Assembly (NCBI GenBank): GCA_002381805.1
Contig: DFXZ01000004.1
Coordinates: 248,001 to 312,000 of the forward strand
Source: Bdellovibrio sp. UBA4095
GTDB taxonomy: Bacteria; Bdellovibrionota; Bdellovibrionia; Bdellovibrionales; Bdellovibrionaceae
DNA length: 64,000 nucleotides
Direction: 5' to 3'
In this document: positions 18,390 through 27,224 of the stretch, piece after piece
Layout: every line of letters starts with the position of its first letter
Position numbering within the stretch: position 1 is the first letter of the stretch
Notes under the pieces: model-generated
Databases searched by the model: none
What the model saw: the letters and a program-made list of their open reading frames with translations, nothing else
Told to the model about the DNA's origin: nothing
Made by a program: the position numbers and the translations under genes

Positions 18390-19243
18390 AAAACACCTTC
18401 TTCATCTTTAAATTCGTTTTTGTATTCATTCAGCTTATTACGTAATGTTCTTATACTAATCCCTAACAACTGCGCTGCCCGAGTCCTGTTCTGAGCGGTC
18501 AACTCTAAGGTCTGTATAATTAGACGCTTCTCCACCTCTGAAAGGGACATTCCGGGGGCGAAATTCAGTGCGACATCTTCAGAAATCGTTTCAAACTGGA
18601 TGTCGTCGGGCCCGATCAGTGTAGATTTTGCAAGAACCACTGCCCGCTCAAGAACATTCTCAAGCTCTCGAATGTTTCCGGGCCAGTTCCAGCTATTTAG
18701 ACGAGAAAATGCCTCGGCTGTCAGACGAAGACCAGACTTGCCATGCATAATCTGGGATACTTCAAGAATAAAATTCACGATATTATGAAAATCGGCTGGG
18801 CGACTTTCCAAGCGGGGAATTTCCAGGTGGACCACGGCAAGTTTGTAAAACAGATCCTGTCTAAACTGTTCCTGGCGAACCTGATTTCTCAAGTCTCTGC
18901 GACTCGTACTGATGAAGCGAGGTCGAGATCCATCGGGTCGCTCCACCAATTTCATAAGCTCCGTTTGCACAGCGGCAGAAGCACAATCCAAATCCTCTAT
19001 CAGAAGTGTCCCACCATTAACTCCGGCAATATTAAAGTCGCCGACATTCTTACAATCCAATATTTGCAATCGGCTTGAGCGAGCTTTGGAAAAGATAAAT
19101 CGCGCCAGACTTGTCTTGCCGACTCCGGCCTCACCCACCAAAAGCAAACTCGCCTGAGTCGGTGCCAACTGCAGACCCAGTTGTTTAACCTCTTGCATTT
19201 TTTTGTCTTCGATTTTCATCGCATCAAAGTCGAAATAAGACAT
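18386..19243 (-). CDS. Degenerate NtrC/FlgR-type AAA+ regulator without receiver or GAFTGA loop
   Basis: A 285-residue protein related to sigma-54 activators. It has Walker A GEAGVGKT (37-44), a Walker-B-like LLIED (80-84, where the usual DE is ED), the arginine-finger region FRQDLFYKL (127-135), sensor II WPGNIRELE (187-195) and a Fis-type HTH (about 247-275). There is no N-terminal receiver. The stretch between Walker A and B is about 25 residues shorter than in the full-length NtrC-type protein at 36009-37412, and the GAFTGA loop that contacts sigma-54 falls in the missing part. So it probably binds DNA and nucleotide but does not remodel sigma-54. It overlaps flgB and lies 8 bases after the TPR gene, so it probably controls flagellar genes. 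Confidence 0.85.
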   Translation of the reverse strand: MSYFDFDAMKIEDKKMQEVKQLGLQLAPTQASLLLVGEAGVGKTSLARFIFSKARSSRLQILDCKNVGDFNIAGVNGGTLLIEDLDCASAAVQTELMKLVERPDGSRPRFISTSRRDLRNQVRQEQFRQDLFYKLAVVHLEIPRLESRPADFHNIVNFILEVSQIMHGKSGLRLTAEAFSRLNSWNWPGNIRELENVLERAVVLAKSTLIGPDDIQFETISEDVALNFAPGMSLSEVEKRLIIQTLELTAQNRTRAAQLLGISIRTLRNKLNEYKNEFKDEEGVL

Positions 19244-19251
19244 TCAGTCTC

Positions 19252-22050
19252 CTAGTTACTTTCCTGGTTCTCGGACATGGCGGGAATTCTTTTTATGTAC
19301 TTTTTGTAGCCATCTCTCCAGTCAGCGTTTTTGAGCTGTTCCTGTGCCAGATTTTTCCAAAATTCACTTTTTTCTCCCGAGAATTTTCCCCAAACTTCTG
19401 AGGCCTTTTGAACCTCTCCCCGATCAAAATAAATTTGCCCCAACTTGTAACGAATAGAGGATAGAGGGCGAGAATCCTCGTATCTTTCCAACAGCTTTGA
19501 ATACGCATTGATAGCTTGTTCAGTTTCTTTGTTCTTCAATTGGATATCGCCGACTTTTTCCAGGGCCTTCGCATGCGCAACTGAAGACACCTTTCCCGAA
19601 TCGGTCGCTAACTTGTCCACTCGGTCCAACGCCAGCAATGCATCTTCAGCCTTATTCATTTTTAACTGCAGCTCCGCAAGCTTAAGATAAGGGTTGGCAA
19701 CCAGATCAGGCTGACCTTTCCAAGTTCTTAGCAGTTCACCAAGATAGCGAATGGCGGATTCAATATCCCCTCTTTTTTCCAAAAGATCGACCGCGATGTC
19801 GACTCTTTCGATCTGCTCCGTTTCAGAAAGAGTTTCCGGATTCTTGATCATTTTTAAATGCTCATATGCCTGATTATAGTTTTGCTCCTTAGAAAAAATA
19901 GCGGCTAAGCGAAGGTTCAACTCCTGATCGCTAGGAATCCCTTCTTTAACTAAAATTTCTTTCTCCGTCGCCGTACCCCGAATAGCATAGATTTTGTTCA
20001 GGACAGCTTTGTAGTAGGTTTCAGCTTCGGCAGGCACTCCAGCCATTTCAAAAGCTCTTCCCAAATTATACTGAGTATCCAAACGTGGAGAGTTCTTCAG
20101 CCAATTGTCAGAATACTGACTATGGGTTTTAAGAGCCTCGATGAAGTTTGCCTCATCTACTTCTTTTTGAATCTTCGAGTTTATATTTTCAACGATTCTG
20201 GTTTTCAAAAGGTTTGTATCCACCGACGTCGGATTTTCTTTGTAATAGGCAGACAAAAGATCGACGGCCTTTTGAAACTCTTTTCGATTGGTGTAACCAT
20301 CTGCCACCATGACAGTCGCAAACTGCTCCATGTTGGGAAGCTCCACCTTTTTCGCCAATGACATAATTTCCTTAACGGCGTTTGTAACTTCTTTTGGTTT
20401 CATGGCGCTCATACGCGCACTTAATAGTCGCAATCTGGCGATGACTGCACTTGGACTTTCCCCATGACGAAAATAGGTCTCAAGATAAGCACCAATCACC
20501 CGAGACTTATCCACGCCAAAAATATCCAAGAGCTCTCCCATCCGAGTCATGGCATAAGCCGAATGATCACTAGATGGAAATTTTTTTACATAATCAGTAA
20601 AGACCGACAGACTTTGCGGGTACTTCTTCATCCAGAACAAAGACTCCGCCTGGTTAAAGAATGCGTTCGGATAATAGTTCTGCCCTTCTGGGAAAGTCTT
20701 CAAAGCTCTCTGATATTCCTCTACAGATCTTGCATAATTCTTTGCCTTAGACCAGACATCGCCTTTGCGATAGGCCGCTTCGGCTTGAATGTCTCTATTC
20801 TTTGATTTTTTCTCAACTTCTTCCAAGGATTGAGTGGCATCTTCCCACTTATTCATAAGTGTGTATGCCAACCCCATACCAAGGCGAGCCAGATCTTTGG
20901 AAAGAGAATTCTCTAAACCAAAATTCTTATTATCAATGTGTTCATTTAGCAGCCGTAGAGCATTGATAGGATCTCTTTTTTCTAAAGCTAGGTATCCTAT
21001 CTTCAGCGACGTTCTTTCGGCCAGTAGTGACTTTGGGTATTTCGCAATAGCCTGTTTGTACTTTTGAATCGCCTCATCATAGAAGTGTGCTTTTTTCTCT
21101 TCCTGCCAAAGAGCCAGATTCACATCTGCAGTCATGAAGTCGATCATTTCGTTATACTCGGACTCTGGATACTTTTGCTGAAACCATTCACTAGTTTTCA
21201 AAAATACGGAATATCTTTTTTTCTCGAACAGGGTCAGTAAAAGTCGCGCTTGCTTGTTTTCCTCACTCTGCTTAGGTGTGATTTGATAGATTGTCGGAGA
21301 CACTTTCAGTTTCTCCCAATAGCTAATTGGCGAAACCAACATTGGGAAGGGCGTGTAATAGTTGTCAGCAGCCTTAATGATCGCCTCTTCTTTGATCTCA
21401 TAATCTTTGACTGCAAAACGCTCATAGTTGGGATCGCCGCCGTCGAAAATTGCAGATTGAAGGTTTCCTGAAGATGTATTTGCCGCCACTGGACCCTGGT
21501 CGGCAATCGTCAAAACGTCAGTCGTCGCCGGCTTTCGATTCTTTTCAGCTTTCGCTGTTTTATTTTTACCAGCTACTTTCGCTGACTTAGTGATAACCTT
21601 CTCTTGCTGAGTTTCCTTTTTTGCAGGAAGACTTTTGCTGGCAACATTCGCTTTTTTGGACGCCATTGAGGGATTTACATAAAAGTCCATAATCAACCGC
21701 GAAGGCTGGTCTGTCAGATAGTCGAAGGTCTCGATGTTCTCGCCAGACAGAGTAAACTGAACGATACTTTTTCCGTCTGGACCATTACGATCCACTGTGA
21801 CTTTAGGAACGAATTCACTGCTGAAGCTCTGAAGAGATTGAATCGTGGTTTCATCTAAAGCCGGCACAGTCATCTCGACTAAAGTTTGGCCTTGCTTCTC
21901 CACTCGCTTGACGTCGTAGTCCCAGTTTTGCTGCCCAGTCAGTTCAAGATGAACAGTGTCGCCTTGAAAATTGATTTCTCCAGCCACCTTTTTTGCTTCG
22001 GCAACTACAAAACTTAATGTCAGGCATCCTGCCACGAAAATATTCCGCAA
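19252..22050 (-). CDS. Large secreted AMIN/TPR protein at the head of the flagellar operon
   Basis: About 932 residues. A signal peptide (NIFVAGCLTLSFVVAEA) precedes an AMIN-like beta domain (about 30-120, with VHLELTGQ and SRLIMDFYVNP). A basic Lys/Ala linker and then some 600 residues of TPR-like helical repeats follow (e.g. YRKGDVWSKAKNYARSVEEYQRALKTFP). AMIN domains bind peptidoglycan or target proteins to the envelope; TPRs bind proteins. So it is likely a periplasmic scaffold, perhaps for flagellum or cell wall. The frame runs on to 22506 but would overlap the divergent lipoprotein. TTG 22050 has AAGGAG 8 bases upstream and sits directly before the signal peptide; GTG 22059, ATG 22086 and ATG 22161 are weaker alternatives. 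Confidence 0.8.
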   Translation of the reverse strand: MRNIFVAGCLTLSFVVAEAKKVAGEINFQGDTVHLELTGQQNWDYDVKRVEKQGQTLVEMTVPALDETTIQSLQSFSSEFVPKVTVDRNGPDGKSIVQFTLSGENIETFDYLTDQPSRLIMDFYVNPSMASKKANVASKSLPAKKETQQEKVITKSAKVAGKNKTAKAEKNRKPATTDVLTIADQGPVAANTSSGNLQSAIFDGGDPNYERFAVKDYEIKEEAIIKAADNYYTPFPMLVSPISYWEKLKVSPTIYQITPKQSEENKQARLLLTLFEKKRYSVFLKTSEWFQQKYPESEYNEMIDFMTADVNLALWQEEKKAHFYDEAIQKYKQAIAKYPKSLLAERTSLKIGYLALEKRDPINALRLLNEHIDNKNFGLENSLSKDLARLGMGLAYTLMNKWEDATQSLEEVEKKSKNRDIQAEAAYRKGDVWSKAKNYARSVEEYQRALKTFPEGQNYYPNAFFNQAESLFWMKKYPQSLSVFTDYVKKFPSSDHSAYAMTRMGELLDIFGVDKSRVIGAYLETYFRHGESPSAVIARLRLLSARMSAMKPKEVTNAVKEIMSLAKKVELPNMEQFATVMVADGYTNRKEFQKAVDLLSAYYKENPTSVDTNLLKTRIVENINSKIQKEVDEANFIEALKTHSQYSDNWLKNSPRLDTQYNLGRAFEMAGVPAEAETYYKAVLNKIYAIRGTATEKEILVKEGIPSDQELNLRLAAIFSKEQNYNQAYEHLKMIKNPETLSETEQIERVDIAVDLLEKRGDIESAIRYLGELLRTWKGQPDLVANPYLKLAELQLKMNKAEDALLALDRVDKLATDSGKVSSVAHAKALEKVGDIQLKNKETEQAINAYSKLLERYEDSRPLSSIRYKLGQIYFDRGEVQKASEVWGKFSGEKSEFWKNLAQEQLKNADWRDGYKKYIKRIPAMSENQESN

Positions 22051-22263
22051 AGTGTTCACTCCTTGAACCCTCTTTTCCCTTTCCATTGCCATTGCACATA
22101 CGATGCCAGCTATTAGAAGGACTCGTTGGCAAATTAGTTCAAACTGGGCAAAAAGTTTCATAGGATTATTGTCAGTGCCGCCAAACTGATGACATGGATT
22201 AAGGTCCTGATTACCGCTCCTGGCCCTGAATATTGAAGCGACTTTTTCCGATAGAAAGGTGTT

Positions 22264-22752
22264 ATGAAAAACATCTTTGTTATATGCATCACGAGTTTCA
22301 TCCTTGCTGGCTGCGTTTCCGTCAATCTTCCTGGAAGCCAGTCTCAGCGAGCCACTAATGTCGAGTTTCGCGCTCCGCCCAGCCCTTTCCAGGATCTGAG
22401 CGTCAGCGGTACCGACAAGGCATGGGTCAGCAAGCAAACTGGAAACACTATTTCCTTCACCTCGGACTGCAACAATCCAAACGACCCCAACCTGCAGCAA
22501 ATGCAAATGGACTCCTTAAACGCAATTTCCGATATGGAAATTCTCGCGACAGAAGAACTCGAGTTCAATGGACGTTCCGCCAGACAGTCGACAGCTCAAG
22601 GAACTCTTGATGGGGTTCCCGTAAAAATGTCGCTTTTGGTTTTTAAGAAAAATAACTGCAACTTCACTCTAAGCTATGGCGGTGTCGCCAAAAAATTTCC
22701 CAACGAGCTTACACATTTTAATGACTTTAAAAGTCAGTTTCGGGCGCCCTAG
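22264..22752 (+). CDS. Predicted lipoprotein of an Mla-type operon
   Basis: A 162-residue protein with a lipoprotein signal peptide; lipobox LAGC puts the lipidated Cys at residue 16. The mature part has a Cys pair candidate (C69 and C131 region) and a C-terminal SYGGVAKKFPNELTHFNDF. I do not recognise a family. It ends directly before the mlaE-like gene (next base starts it), so it is probably an accessory of the lipid transporter, perhaps the outer-membrane or periplasmic partner. A GAAAGGTGTT ribosome site precedes the ATG. Confidence 0.85.
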   Translation: MKNIFVICITSFILAGCVSVNLPGSQSQRATNVEFRAPPSPFQDLSVSGTDKAWVSKQTGNTISFTSDCNNPNDPNLQQMQMDSLNAISDMEILATEELEFNGRSARQSTAQGTLDGVPVKMSLLVFKKNNCNFTLSYGGVAKKFPNELTHFNDFKSQFRAP

Positions 22753-23541
22753 ATGGAAAACATCAACGCACCGATTACCCGCTTTATGCTAGACATCTTT
22801 AACTTCCTTGGTGGAGTCGGACTTCTGACCCGTCAGGTTGTTAAAGAGCTCTTTCGCGGCAAATTCTATGGGAAGCTTTTGATCGAGCAAGTCTTTCAAA
22901 TCGGCACAAGATCTCTTCCGCTGATTGTTGTTACTGCTGTTAGCATCGGCATGGTCATGTCTCTGCAATTCGGATTGGGACTAGAGAAATTTGGCGGAAA
23001 GCTCTATGTTCCAAAATTACTTGCTGTTACCATATTGCGCGAAATCGGACCTGTCTTTACAAGTCTGATGTTGGCAGCCAGAGTCGGCGCAGGAATTGCC
23101 AGTGAAATCGGAAGTATGGTGGTCACCCAACAAATCGACGCCATCAGAGCTCTAGGAACCTCGCCCATCAAAACTATCGTCATCCCGCGAGTCCTGGCAT
23201 GCCTTATTGCTCTTCCTCTTTTGGTTTCGATCGCAAATATCGTAGGAAACGCCGGCGGCTTAATGATCGGAGCCACCGAATTAAATCTAGACCCTAGTTT
23301 CTATTTATTAAAGGTCCTTTCTACTTCCACTCTTTCAGACTATCTTTCCGGATTCTTTAAAACCTTTTTCTTCGCAATGTTTATCTCGGTTCCGTCTTGC
23401 TACTTTGGTTTAACGGTGAAGAACGGAACAAAAGAAGTGGGCATTGCTACGACAAAGGCAGTGGTCGTTGCTTCTATTTTGATTCTTATCGGTGACTTCT
23501 TTTTATCGAAGCTATTTTGGATTGTGGAGAGAAGCGTATGA
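22753..23541 (+). CDS. mlaE: MlaE-family phospholipid ABC transporter permease
   Basis: A 262-residue inner-membrane permease. The family core is plain: LPLIVVTAVSIGMVMSLQ, LAVTILREIGPVFTSLMLAARVGAGIASEIGSM and EIDAIRALG-like QQIDAIRALGTSP. It forms a dimer that moves phospholipids between the inner membrane and an MCE-protein ring. It abuts the lipoprotein gene and overlaps the ATPase gene by 4 bases. Confidence 0.93.
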   Translation: MENINAPITRFMLDIFNFLGGVGLLTRQVVKELFRGKFYGKLLIEQVFQIGTRSLPLIVVTAVSIGMVMSLQFGLGLEKFGGKLYVPKLLAVTILREIGPVFTSLMLAARVGAGIASEIGSMVVTQQIDAIRALGTSPIKTIVIPRVLACLIALPLLVSIANIVGNAGGLMIGATELNLDPSFYLLKVLSTSTLSDYLSGFFKTFFFAMFISVPSCYFGLTVKNGTKEVGIATTKAVVVASILILIGDFFLSKLFWIVERSV

Positions 23542-24284
23542 TGGCAACCCGAAGAGGCGTCATAGAGGTCATCGACTTCCACAAATCCTTTGATAAGAAG
23601 ACGATTCATTCGGGGGTCAACTTTTATGTGCGCAAAGGTGAATGTCTAGGTCTCATCGGTGGCTCAGGAACCGGAAAAAGTGTTCTACTGCGCAGTCTCG
23701 TTGGATTGGAGAAACCCGATCAAGGGCAAATCTTAATTGATGGTAAAGATATCGTGCCTATGAGGGAAGCCGAGCTGGTGGAGATTCGCAAAAAAGTTGC
23801 TTACGCATTTCAGGGTGGAGCTCTATTTGATTCCATGACAGTCCACGACAACTTGGCTTATCCATTGCGTGAACACTCCAAGTTAAGCACTTCAGAAATT
23901 GATAAACAGATTCAAGAACAGCTTGAGGAGTTCGGGCTGCTTGGCACGGATAAGCTCTACCCAGCAAGTTTATCCGGGGGAATGCAAAAGCGCGTGGGAC
24001 TTGCTCGTGCTATCATGATGCGACCCGAAGTGGTTCTTCTGGATGAACCTACAGCCGGTCTCGATCCTTACAATACAAAACGCATACAAGAGTCGATTCT
24101 TTCGTTAAAGTCTCGTGGAGTCACCTCGATACTGGTCACTCACGATATGCCGACTGTCTATGCCGTCTGTGATAAAGTAGCTCTGCTTTATGAAGGCCGC
24201 ATTGGCGAACAGTTTACAATTGAACAACTTCGACAAGAACCTCCCGGAATCATGAGCCAGTTTATCAACGGAGAAAGTGCCTAA
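23538..24284 (+). CDS. mlaF: MlaF-family phospholipid ABC transporter ATP-binding protein
   Basis: A 248-residue ABC ATPase. Walker A GGSGTGKS, signature LSGGMQKRVGLARA and Walker B VVLLDEPTAGLDP are intact, and the FQGGALFDSMTVHDNLAYPL stretch is typical of MlaF. I chose ATG 23538, which overlaps the permease stop (ATGA) with GGAGAG upstream. The frame also extends to 23517, but that start lies inside mlaE without a ribosome site. A second ATG follows at 23541. Confidence 0.93.
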   Translation: MMATRRGVIEVIDFHKSFDKKTIHSGVNFYVRKGECLGLIGGSGTGKSVLLRSLVGLEKPDQGQILIDGKDIVPMREAELVEIRKKVAYAFQGGALFDSMTVHDNLAYPLREHSKLSTSEIDKQIQEQLEEFGLLGTDKLYPASLSGGMQKRVGLARAIMMRPEVVLLDEPTAGLDPYNTKRIQESILSLKSRGVTSILVTHDMPTVYAVCDKVALLYEGRIGEQFTIEQLRQEPPGIMSQFINGESA

Positions 24285-25096
24285 TGGAATCTCAAAGCGG
24301 AACTCAGTTAAAAGTGGGAATCTTTTTAGCTATCGGAATAGTTTTAACCCTGGGCTCTATCTTTTTTCTCGGGGCCGATAAAGCGCTCTTTACCAGCTAT
24401 GTCCGGGTTCATGCCTATTTCGACCAAGTTCAAGGTTTGGCAATCGGCTCAATAGTTTCGCTTTCAGGTGTGAATGTAGGGAACGTCGAAGACATTACCT
24501 TCCTTACGGAAAGAAATGCACTTGATGTACGGATGAAAATTGACGAAAAGTATCTGACAAAAATTCGTGAAGGCTCGGAAGTTGAAATTCGCACTCAAGG
24601 CGCCCTCGGGGACAAGTTCATTTATGTCATCCCCGGTGATCATCGCAATCCACCAATCAAAGAAGGCACAGTACTCGAGGTGGCAAAAGCTTCTGATATT
24701 TTGGGAATACTTTCCGAACGTGGAAATGAAACCGCTCGTATTTTTGATATTATTAAGGAACTCCACACCATCACCGCGACGATAAATGCCAACAATAGAC
24801 TTGGCAAGATCATGAGTGATCTCGAAGTCGCCAGCAAGAATTTCTCCAGAACAACTGTTGAAACTGAAAAATTCGCAGTCGCTCTAAAGGGCGCTGAAAC
24901 CGGAGAAAAATTCCGTAAGTCCATCGACAAACTTGATTCCATCGTCACAAAAATCGATAGTGGCCAAGGCACGTTAGGCGCGCTTATCAACGACCCAACT
25001 CTGCACCAGCAACTTAAGACCATGTTGGGCGGAGCCTCTAGAAAAAACAACGTAAAGACACTTCTCCGCACATCTATAGAACAAGAAGAAAAATAG
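24284..25096 (+). CDS. mlaD: MCE-domain protein (MlaD-like)
   Basis: A 270-residue protein with one N-terminal membrane anchor (VGIFLAIGIVLTLGSIFFL, about 11-29) and an MCE domain (about 38-120: VRVHAYFDQVQGLAIGSIVSLSGVNVGNV, then QGALGDKFIYVIPG). A long helical tail follows, with a GTLGALINDPTLHQQL repeat-like segment seen in many MCE proteins. It binds lipids in the periplasm and works with MlaE and MlaF, whose genes directly precede it (one-base overlap). No MlaB or MlaC gene is seen nearby. Confidence 0.9.
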   Translation: MESQSGTQLKVGIFLAIGIVLTLGSIFFLGADKALFTSYVRVHAYFDQVQGLAIGSIVSLSGVNVGNVEDITFLTERNALDVRMKIDEKYLTKIREGSEVEIRTQGALGDKFIYVIPGDHRNPPIKEGTVLEVAKASDILGILSERGNETARIFDIIKELHTITATINANNRLGKIMSDLEVASKNFSRTTVETEKFAVALKGAETGEKFRKSIDKLDSIVTKIDSGQGTLGALINDPTLHQQLKTMLGGASRKNNVKTLLRTSIEQEEK

Positions 25097-25183
25097 GCTT
25101 CTCTAAGGGGCACGCCTTCTTACCCTGGAATAGGGTCAGAACAATGAACTGGAAGCCGAGTTGGCTGGAGGTTCGAGGACACT

Positions 25184-25576
25184 TTAGTCCTCTTCTTCTG
25201 GGGCAATTTTTTGAATCATCTCTCTGAAGCCATCTTGATCCGCCTGCGGCACCTCATGACGGTCCAAGGTGAACTTGATGTGTCTTACAAAATTATTTTC
25301 AAACTTCTGATTGATCGTTTGTCTCATATGATCTCGCATAAAGATCATCTGCTGCATCCACGTAGAGTTGCGAACCCAAACGTAGAGAGTTCCTCGTTGA
25401 AACCCCACGGGCTCGGCATTTTTTGCAATGGTCGGCCCTACGACTTCTTCCCATTTAGCCCATAATTTCCAACGCATGAATTGCTCTGACAATGGTGACT
25501 TGCCATTTTCAAAAAGACTCTGTAGTACTTCGGAACCAACGGACAATTTGCCCTTGGGTTTGTTATTACGATTCAT
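25184..25576 (-). CDS. DciA/DUF721-family protein
   Basis: A 130-residue protein with the DUF721 pattern: MRWKLWAKWEEVVGPTIAKNAEPVGFQRGTLYVWVRNSTWMQQMIFMRDHM. DciA proteins load the replicative helicase DnaB in bacteria lacking DnaC; shorter DUF721 proteins are often of unknown role. The gene diverges from trmFO with only 22 bases between the start codons, so promoters must overlap coding sequence. Its C-terminus ends in acidic residues. Confidence 0.8.
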   Translation of the reverse strand: MNRNNKPKGKLSVGSEVLQSLFENGKSPLSEQFMRWKLWAKWEEVVGPTIAKNAEPVGFQRGTLYVWVRNSTWMQQMIFMRDHMRQTINQKFENNFVRHIKFTLDRHEVPQADQDGFREMIQKIAPEEED

Positions 25577-25598
25577 CTAGAAAAGGTCTATCATAACG

Positions 25599-26918
25599 AT
25601 GCAAAATTTCACTCAAAATAACACGATTACAGTCGTTGGCGCAGGGCTCGCAGGCTCAGAATGCGCTCTACAGCTCGCTGACCGAGGTTATAAGGTCGTT
25701 CTCTTTGAAATGCGTGATAAGACCATGACGCCTGCTCACAAAACTTCAAAATTCGCAGAGCTTGTCTGTTCCAACTCCTTTGGCAGCATGGGAGAGCACT
25801 CCGCTCCCGGACAACTCAAATGGGAGGCACAAAAGCTGAACTCCTATATCCTCGCAAATGCCTACAAAGCTCAGGTTCCCGCAGGGCAGGCGCTTGGCAT
25901 GGATCGAGAGGTCTTTTCTGAGTTGATGACCCAAACCGTAAAGGATCATCCGCGAATTGAGGTTCGGAATGATGTCGTAACATCATTGGATGATATTCCT
26001 CGCCCCGCTGTGATTGCGACGGGCCCTCTGACTCACGATGCTCTGGCAGAAAGTATGCGTAAACACTTTGGAGATGAGTTTTTATATTTCTTCGATGCGA
26101 TCGCTCCCATCATAGAAGCGGAATCTATTAATACTGAAATTGCTTGGAAAGCCGATCGTTATGACAAGGGCACTGGGGACTACTACAACTGCCCTATGAA
26201 CAAAGAAGAATACAATCGTTTCATTGAAGAAATTCAAAAGGCTCGCAAGATTGAACCAAAAGATTTCGAGACCACAGATTTTTTTGAAGGTTGTATGCCT
26301 ATCGAAGTCATGGTCGATCGTGGTCCGCAGACACTGCGTTTTGGCCCTATGAAACCCATTGGCCTAGACGACCCCCGCACTGGTCGCTATCCGTGGGCCG
26401 TAGTTCAGCTTCGTCAAGATAACAAAGAAGCAACAGCCTATAACATGGTGGGATTCCAAACTCGTATGGCCTATGGAGAACAAGTACGGGTCTTTAGAAT
26501 GATTCCGGGACTAGAAAATGCAGAATTCTTAAAGTTGGGTAGCATTCACAGAAATCTTTTTATCAACTCTCCAAAACGTCTAAATAAAGACCTCTCTAGT
26601 AAAAATGACCCCTGGCTTTTCTTTGCAGGCCAGATCACGGGTGTCGAAGGCTATTTTGAATCGACTTGCACGGGATTGCTTGTTGCTCGCTTCTTGGATC
26701 AAAAACTTCGTGATCAGAATTTTAATCCACCGCCACGGGAATCCGCAATGGGTTCACTACTTGAAGCCATCACCGATGAAACTCGGGCCGACCACTTCCA
26801 GCCGACCAACATCAATTTTGGATTGCTGCCGCCGTTAGCCGTGAAAGAACGGGACAAAGAGAAACGCAAGCAACAGCAAATTGCACTTGCTCGAAGCGGT
26901 TTCGAACAATGGCTCTAA
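25599..26918 (+). CDS. trmFO: Folate-dependent tRNA U54 methyltransferase TrmFO
   Basis: A 439-residue flavoprotein making 5-methyluridine at position 54 of tRNA with methylenetetrahydrofolate and FADH2. The FAD-binding motif VVGAGLAGSECALQLADRG is at the N-terminus. The conserved cysteine motifs ELVCSNSFGS and FEGCMPIEVMVDRG are both present, as is GQITGVEGYFESTCTGLL near the C-terminus. An in-frame stop lies 7 codons before the ATG, so the start is well bounded; the only ribosome-site-like sequence (AAAAGG) is about 12 bases upstream. The stop codon overlaps that of the convergent small gene. Confidence 0.95.
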   Translation: MQNFTQNNTITVVGAGLAGSECALQLADRGYKVVLFEMRDKTMTPAHKTSKFAELVCSNSFGSMGEHSAPGQLKWEAQKLNSYILANAYKAQVPAGQALGMDREVFSELMTQTVKDHPRIEVRNDVVTSLDDIPRPAVIATGPLTHDALAESMRKHFGDEFLYFFDAIAPIIEAESINTEIAWKADRYDKGTGDYYNCPMNKEEYNRFIEEIQKARKIEPKDFETTDFFEGCMPIEVMVDRGPQTLRFGPMKPIGLDDPRTGRYPWAVVQLRQDNKEATAYNMVGFQTRMAYGEQVRVFRMIPGLENAEFLKLGSIHRNLFINSPKRLNKDLSSKNDPWLFFAGQITGVEGYFESTCTGLLVARFLDQKLRDQNFNPPPRESAMGSLLEAITDETRADHFQPTNINFGLLPPLAVKERDKEKRKQQQIALARSGFEQWL

Positions 26919-27172
26919 CGATCTGACTCTGGTTTGTTTTTATCGGGAGAATAGTAGTCTCGATTCAGATCTCTTGAGTCACTGTCTTTATTGAGCTCGC
27001 GGCCAGGTCGGCTGCGATCATCCTTATCGGTTTTTTCGAGAGCTTTGTCCCACGTTTGAAAACCCTGACGATCTTCGTCGTATGACATGTCCGAAAAGCT
27101 CAGTCCGCTAGATTTCTTTTTGTCAAAAGACGGACTCTTACTTTCACTGTTTTTTGTTTTTCGATCAGACAT
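26915..27172 (-). CDS. Small highly charged, probably disordered protein
   Basis: An 85-residue protein of almost only polar residues (Ser, Asp, Lys, Arg, Asn), with no membrane segment or signal peptide and just a few hydrophobics around FSDMSYDEDRQGFQTWDKAL. I do not recognise it. Support for coding: an excellent GGGAGGTG ribosome site 5 bases upstream and an exact stop-to-stop fit with trmFO. The ribosome site lies in the 3' arm of a perfect 7-bp hairpin, which suggests translational control. Confidence 0.65.
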   Translation of the reverse strand: MSDRKTKNSESKSPSFDKKKSSGLSFSDMSYDEDRQGFQTWDKALEKTDKDDRSRPGRELNKDSDSRDLNRDYYSPDKNKPESDR

Positions 27173-27174
27173 AA

Positions 27175-27196
27175 CACCTCCCTGCTAAAGGAGGTG
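27175..27196 (-). promoter_or_regulatory. Hairpin hiding the Shine-Dalgarno of the 85-residue gene
   Basis: In the minus-strand mRNA, CACCTCC (27196-27190) can pair perfectly with GGAGGTG (27181-27175) across an 8-base loop. The 3' arm is the ribosome site of the gene starting at 27172. Such a hairpin would keep the site closed until melted or bound. Confidence 0.55.
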
Positions 27197-27224
27197 CAAA
27201 GGCGAGACCCTTTTATCGCAATCT

